Source: Polyangiaceae bacterium
GTDB taxonomy: Bacteria; Myxococcota_A; Polyangia; Polyangiales; Polyangiaceae
Reading direction: 5' to 3'
NCBI GenBank assembly: GCA_019637265.1
Contig: JAHBVY010000001.1
Location: forward strand, 1,178,001-1,242,000
DNA: 64,000 bases
The notes below the pieces were generated by a model. That model saw only the letters and a list, made by a program, of their open reading frames with translations, searched no databases and was not told the DNA's origin. How positions within the stretch are numbered: position 1 is the first letter of the stretch; each line of letters opens with the position of its first letter. The position numbers and the translations under genes are program-made. Positions 60,938-64,000 of this stretch are shown piece by piece.

Positions 60938-61936
60938 ATGACCCCCAAGCCCGCGCGACCCGCCAGGCGGCCCCAGCCGGCCAGGCCCGTCTTCGAGCTG
61001 GGTGGGCAACGGGTCGAGCCAGGGGAGCTCCAGCGCCTGGATCTGCCGGTCTCCAAGCTGCCCACCGGCACCGAAATAGGGATCCCCGTCGCCGTCGCCC
61101 ACGGCGCCGCCGCCGGCCCCACGCTATGGGTCAGCTCCACTGTCCATGGCGACGAGCTGAACGGGGTCGCCATCATCCGGCGCGTGCTGAAGCAGCTGAA
61201 CCCCAAGGCGCTCCGCGGCACCGTGATCGCCGTCAGCGTGGTGAACGTGTTCGGGCTGCTCCAGACCTCGCGCTACCTGCCCGACCGCCGTGATCTGAAC
61301 CGCAGCTTCCCCGGCTCACCCCGCGGGCCCCTCGCGGCGCGGCTCGCTCACCTGTTCCTGGAGGAGGTGGTGCGGCGCTCGGACGTGGGCATCGATCTCC
61401 ACACGGGCTCGGACGGCCGCAACAACCTCCCGCAGATCCGCTGCGATCTCAGCGACCCGGCGACGCGCTCGCTGGCGCGCGCGTTCGGCGCGCCCGTGAT
61501 CGTCCACGCCGCGCTCCGAGACGGCTCCCTCCGCGCCGCCGCCAGGCACCTGGGGATCCCCGCCTTGCTCTACGAGGGCGGCGAGGCGCACCGCTTCGAT
61601 CCCATGAGCATCGAGATCGGCGCCCGCGGCTTGATCCGCGTGTTGGTGAAGCTGGGGATGCTCGAGGGTCCGCCGCCCCTGGGGGAGGACGAGCCGTTCG
61701 AGTCGCAGCGCAGCACCTGGATCCGCTCCGGTAAGGCGGGCCTGTGCGAGATCCACGCGACGCTGGGGCGCCGCGTGTCCGTCGGCGAGGTGGTGGCGAC
61801 GGTGTTCGACACCACCGGGCGGCTGGAGCACGCCGTCAAGACCAAGGTGGCCGGCATCGTCATCGGGCGCTCCGAGCGCGCGCTGGTCCACCGCGGTGAC
61901 GCCCTGATCCACGTCGCCGAGCCGCCCCACGCCTGA
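60938..61936 (+). CDS. succinylglutamate desuccinylase/aspartoacylase family protein
   Basis: The zinc carboxypeptidase-like site is visible: VSSTVHGDELNGVAIIRR near residue 65 (His-x-x-Glu), LPDRRDLNRSFPGSPRG near 108, GIDLHTGSDGRN near 147 (third zinc ligand) and a late beta domain, LCEIHATLGRRVSVGEVVATVF. It would hydrolyse an acyl-amino-acid amide bond. Family members of this branch are often found with RimK and the RimB-like protease, here 5 kb away, so a role in the same peptide-tail pathway is possible. The ATG follows the repeat A remnant; the frame continues 48 bases upstream. Confidence 0.88.
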   Translation: MTPKPARPARRPQPARPVFELGGQRVEPGELQRLDLPVSKLPTGTEIGIPVAVAHGAAAGPTLWVSSTVHGDELNGVAIIRRVLKQLNPKALRGTVIAVSVVNVFGLLQTSRYLPDRRDLNRSFPGSPRGPLAARLAHLFLEEVVRRSDVGIDLHTGSDGRNNLPQIRCDLSDPATRSLARAFGAPVIVHAALRDGSLRAAARHLGIPALLYEGGEAHRFDPMSIEIGARGLIRVLVKLGMLEGPPPLGEDEPFESQRSTWIRSGKAGLCEIHATLGRRVSVGEVVATVFDTTGRLEHAVKTKVAGIVIGRSERALVHRGDALIHVAEPPHA

Positions 61937-62084
61937 CCGCCACCGCAGGGCTACACGGAGCCCGCGACCACACGGGCCGCGACTACACAGGGTCCATGAC
62001 TACATGGGTCGCGACCACGTGGAGTCGCGATCACGTGCGGCCGCGATCATACAGAGCCACTGACTACACGGGCCGCCAACAGGA
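61937..62084. repeat. degenerate ~16-bp tandem repeat between convergent genes
   Basis: Seven or more imperfect units of the form CGCGACTACACGGGYC run from about 61961 to 62083, including GACCACACGGGCCGCG, GACTACATGGGTCGCG and GATCACGTGCGGCCGC. The period is 15-17 bases and no coding frame is kept. Convergent stops flank it. Confidence 0.75.
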
Positions 62085-63992
62085 CTACCGATAGGGGTTC
62101 GTCTTGGTGATACCGCCAGGCTCGGGCGCTGGTTGGGGGCGCGGGCTGGGCGCTGGATCGGGGCGCGCCTTCTTGGGCTGGGGGGCGGCGGGGGATGGGC
62201 GCGGCGTGGGCGCCGAAGACTGGGTCGCGGACGGCGCCTGCTCCGCGCCCTGCGACCGCGCGGAAGCATCACCTGGCGCGGCCACGCCATCGCCCTGCGA
62301 CGGAGTGACCTCCGGTACGGCTTGGCCACCCGCGGCCTGCGGCGCGGGCGTCGGGGTCGCGGGCGCGGCGGCGCCGCTCGGCTCCGTCAGCTCCACGCCG
62401 CTCGAAGGCGCTGATGCGCTGCCCTGAAGACCTAGCGAGCCGTGCCCGGTGAGGCTCGCCGCCAGCACACCCCCGCCGAGCAGCAGCACGCCGGCCCCCA
62501 CCGCCCAGCGCAGGCGCGCGCGCCGCGCCTGTCGAGGCTCGACCCCCGCGCCGTTCGAGCTCGGCAGCGTGATGGGCAGCTCACCTGTTGGTACCTGCGC
62601 GCTGCGCTGCAATGAATCACTGCGCTGCAACTCACCGGTGTGCGCCTGAGCGACGTAGGGCCCGCTCTGCAGCGACTCACTGCGCTGCGATAGACCACCG
62701 CGCTGCAAAGACTCACTGCGCTGCGATAGACCACTGCGCTGCAATGAATCGCTGCGCAGTGAGTCACCGGGGTGCGCCCGAGCCGCTGCACCCTGCAGCT
62801 CCGCGTCTCGTAACCCAGCGCCCTGCGGCGCAGCGCCGAGCTGCGACGCGGTGATCGAGGTGGGAGGAGAACGCAGCTCGAAGGGCGTCGTCTCGGTACC
62901 CCCTGACGCTTGGTGCTGAAGCGTCTCGGCGCGGCCCAGCGCCTCGCCCTGGGGTACCCCGGCGGCGCGCGGCGCCGAAGGACCTCCGGCGGGCTCCTGA
63001 CGTTCCCCGCCCTCCCCCAACTGACGGCGACTCAGCAGACTGGACACGTGGGTCCGGCGCCGATCGAGATCGACGCCGATCTGTCGCTCGACGAGCGCCG
63101 CCACCTCCCGGTGGCTCGCGAGCCACCCCGTGTCGCGAGAGAGCCGCTCGATCGCGTCGAGCATCTCCGAGGCGTCAGCGAAGCGCTCCGCTGGATCGAG
63201 CGCCGTCGCCCGCGCCAGCAGCTCATCGACGGCAGGCGGCACCTCGAGCCCGAAGCTCGAGAGCCGCGGCACCCCCTCCGTCGCGATCCGCATCACCAGC
63301 TGCGCCTCGCTCGAGCCTGGCCATGGTGACGAGCCGGTGAGCGACACCCAGAGGCTCACCCCCAGCGCGTAGACGTCGAGGCTCGGCCCCACGGGCGCGC
63401 GCGAGAGGTACTCGGGCGCCATGTACATCAGCTTGCCGAGCAGGTAGTTCTGATCCGTCGTGACGCTGGCGACCGCGCTCTTGGCGATGCCGAAGTCGAG
63501 CACCCGCGTCACGCCATCGCGACCCACCAGCAAATTCTCTGGGGAAATGTCGCGATGCAGGATGTTCAGCGGGCGCCCTGCGTGGTCCTTCGCGGTGTGC
63601 GCCGCGTGGAGGCCCGTCAGCGCGTCCAGCGCGATGCGCAGCATGACGGGGATGGGCAGCGGGCTACCACGCAGCGCGAGCCGCTCCACCAGCTCGTCGA
63701 GCGCCGCCCCCTCGACGTAGTCATAGACGATGAAGTAGCCGTCTTCGTCTTGACCCGCGTAGTGGACACCGACGATGTTCGAGTGGTGCAGCGCCGCCGC
63801 CACCTTCGCTTCCGCGAGGAAACGCCTGACCGCCTCCGGGTGCTCCATCAGGTGAGGCAAGAGGCGCTTGGCCACCACCAGGCGCTCGAAGCCCAACGCG
63901 CCCACCGCGCGCGAGAGGTAGGCCGCGCCCATGCCGCCGCGGCCCAGCTCGAGCAAGCGCTCGTACTCTGCTCCGATCGCGGCCTTGGTCAT
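62085..63992 (-). CDS. membrane-anchored Ser/Thr protein kinase with repeat-rich linker
   Basis: The kinase domain is N-terminal (residues of about 8-275): LLELGRGGMGAAYLSRAVG, RLVVAKRLLPHL, ILHRDISPENLLVGRDG (catalytic loop), VLDFGIAKSAV and YMAPEYLSRAPVG. A linker of about 170 residues contains imperfect 12-residue repeats (QRSESLQRGGLS type). One membrane span (RWAVGAGVLLLGGGVLAASL) is followed by a Pro/Ala/Ser-rich periplasmic tail ending GGITKTNPYR. AGGTGG lies just upstream of the ATG at the window edge, so the start is probably complete. A third such kinase in the window fits a signalling-rich genome. Confidence 0.9.
   Translation of the reverse strand: MTKAAIGAEYERLLELGRGGMGAAYLSRAVGALGFERLVVAKRLLPHLMEHPEAVRRFLAEAKVAAALHHSNIVGVHYAGQDEDGYFIVYDYVEGAALDELVERLALRGSPLPIPVMLRIALDALTGLHAAHTAKDHAGRPLNILHRDISPENLLVGRDGVTRVLDFGIAKSAVASVTTDQNYLLGKLMYMAPEYLSRAPVGPSLDVYALGVSLWVSLTGSSPWPGSSEAQLVMRIATEGVPRLSSFGLEVPPAVDELLARATALDPAERFADASEMLDAIERLSRDTGWLASHREVAALVERQIGVDLDRRRTHVSSLLSRRQLGEGGERQEPAGGPSAPRAAGVPQGEALGRAETLQHQASGGTETTPFELRSPPTSITASQLGAAPQGAGLRDAELQGAAARAHPGDSLRSDSLQRSGLSQRSESLQRGGLSQRSESLQSGPYVAQAHTGELQRSDSLQRSAQVPTGELPITLPSSNGAGVEPRQARRARLRWAVGAGVLLLGGGVLAASLTGHGSLGLQGSASAPSSGVELTEPSGAAAPATPTPAPQAAGGQAVPEVTPSQGDGVAAPGDASARSQGAEQAPSATQSSAPTPRPSPAAPQPKKARPDPAPSPRPQPAPEPGGITKTNPYR
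62600..62765 (-). repeat. imperfect 36-bp repeats in a kinase linker
   Basis: CACTGCGCTGCRATAGACCA-type units recur at about 36-base spacing (12 codons), with half-units of CACTGCGCTGCAATGAATC. The encoded residues read LSQRSESLQRGG. The frame is kept throughout. Confidence 0.8.
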
Positions 63993-64000
63993 GACCACCT

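Overview
The window is high-GC DNA (about 70% GC by eye, with strong GC preference at third codon positions). It resembles the chromosome of a myxobacterium-like bacterium (Myxococcota, probably Polyangia). The basis is several Ser/Thr protein kinases and a PP2C phosphatase, lipoproteins with Gly/Ser/Asp-rich linkers, a formylglycine-generating-enzyme-like lipoprotein with Cys-rich repeats, and GatCA beside rpsB and tsf. The taxonomic call is an inference; no rRNA is present to settle it.

From the left edge to about 34 kb lies a surface-polysaccharide region with genes on both strands. Sugar-nucleotide enzymes: two DegT-family aminotransferases plus one divergent relative, a PglF/FlaA1-type 4,6-dehydratase, and GDP-mannose dehydratase with GDP-fucose synthase. 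Assembly enzymes: an initiating sugar transferase, four glycosyltransferases and two O-antigen polymerase/ligase-like membrane proteins. Decoration enzymes: a polysaccharide deacetylase, three FkbM-type methyltransferases, a hexapeptide acyltransferase and a GNAT. A thymidylate-kinase-like protein and an APH-like kinase are translationally coupled to one polymerase. A CehA-type PHP lipoprotein and a sulfatase lipoprotein close the region. No flippase, chain-length regulator or outer-membrane exporter was recognised here. A glutathione transferase and a WYL regulator sit divergently around a clear operator.

From 34 to 44 kb come translation genes (rpsB, tsf, gatC, gatA), a Ser/Thr kinase, a GNAT, a histidine-kinase-like protein with a receiver domain but a degenerate ATPase, and a small protein with an L7/L12-like C-terminus. 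From 44 to 54 kb is a complete recC-recB-recD operon. From 54 to 64 kb are a RimB-like protease, a RimK ligase carrying a C-terminal RCK_C domain, a PP2C phosphatase, a kinase with four zinc ribbons, a membrane sulfatase, an aspartoacylase-like protein and a third kinase.

The most unusual property is the repeat content. Two interspersed palindromic families (called A and B here) and an enriched spaced motif (GTCA-N7-TGAC) occur both between genes and, in frame, inside protein genes. Short tandem repeats recur in coding linkers with units that are multiples of three, while intergenic ones have units of 16, 17 or 59 bp. In-frame insertions are seen in RecB, RecC, RecD, an EpsN-like aminotransferase, a glycosyltransferase, a polymerase tail and kinase linkers. 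This resembles the protein-coding palindromic elements described in Rickettsia and is the best candidate for something undescribed.
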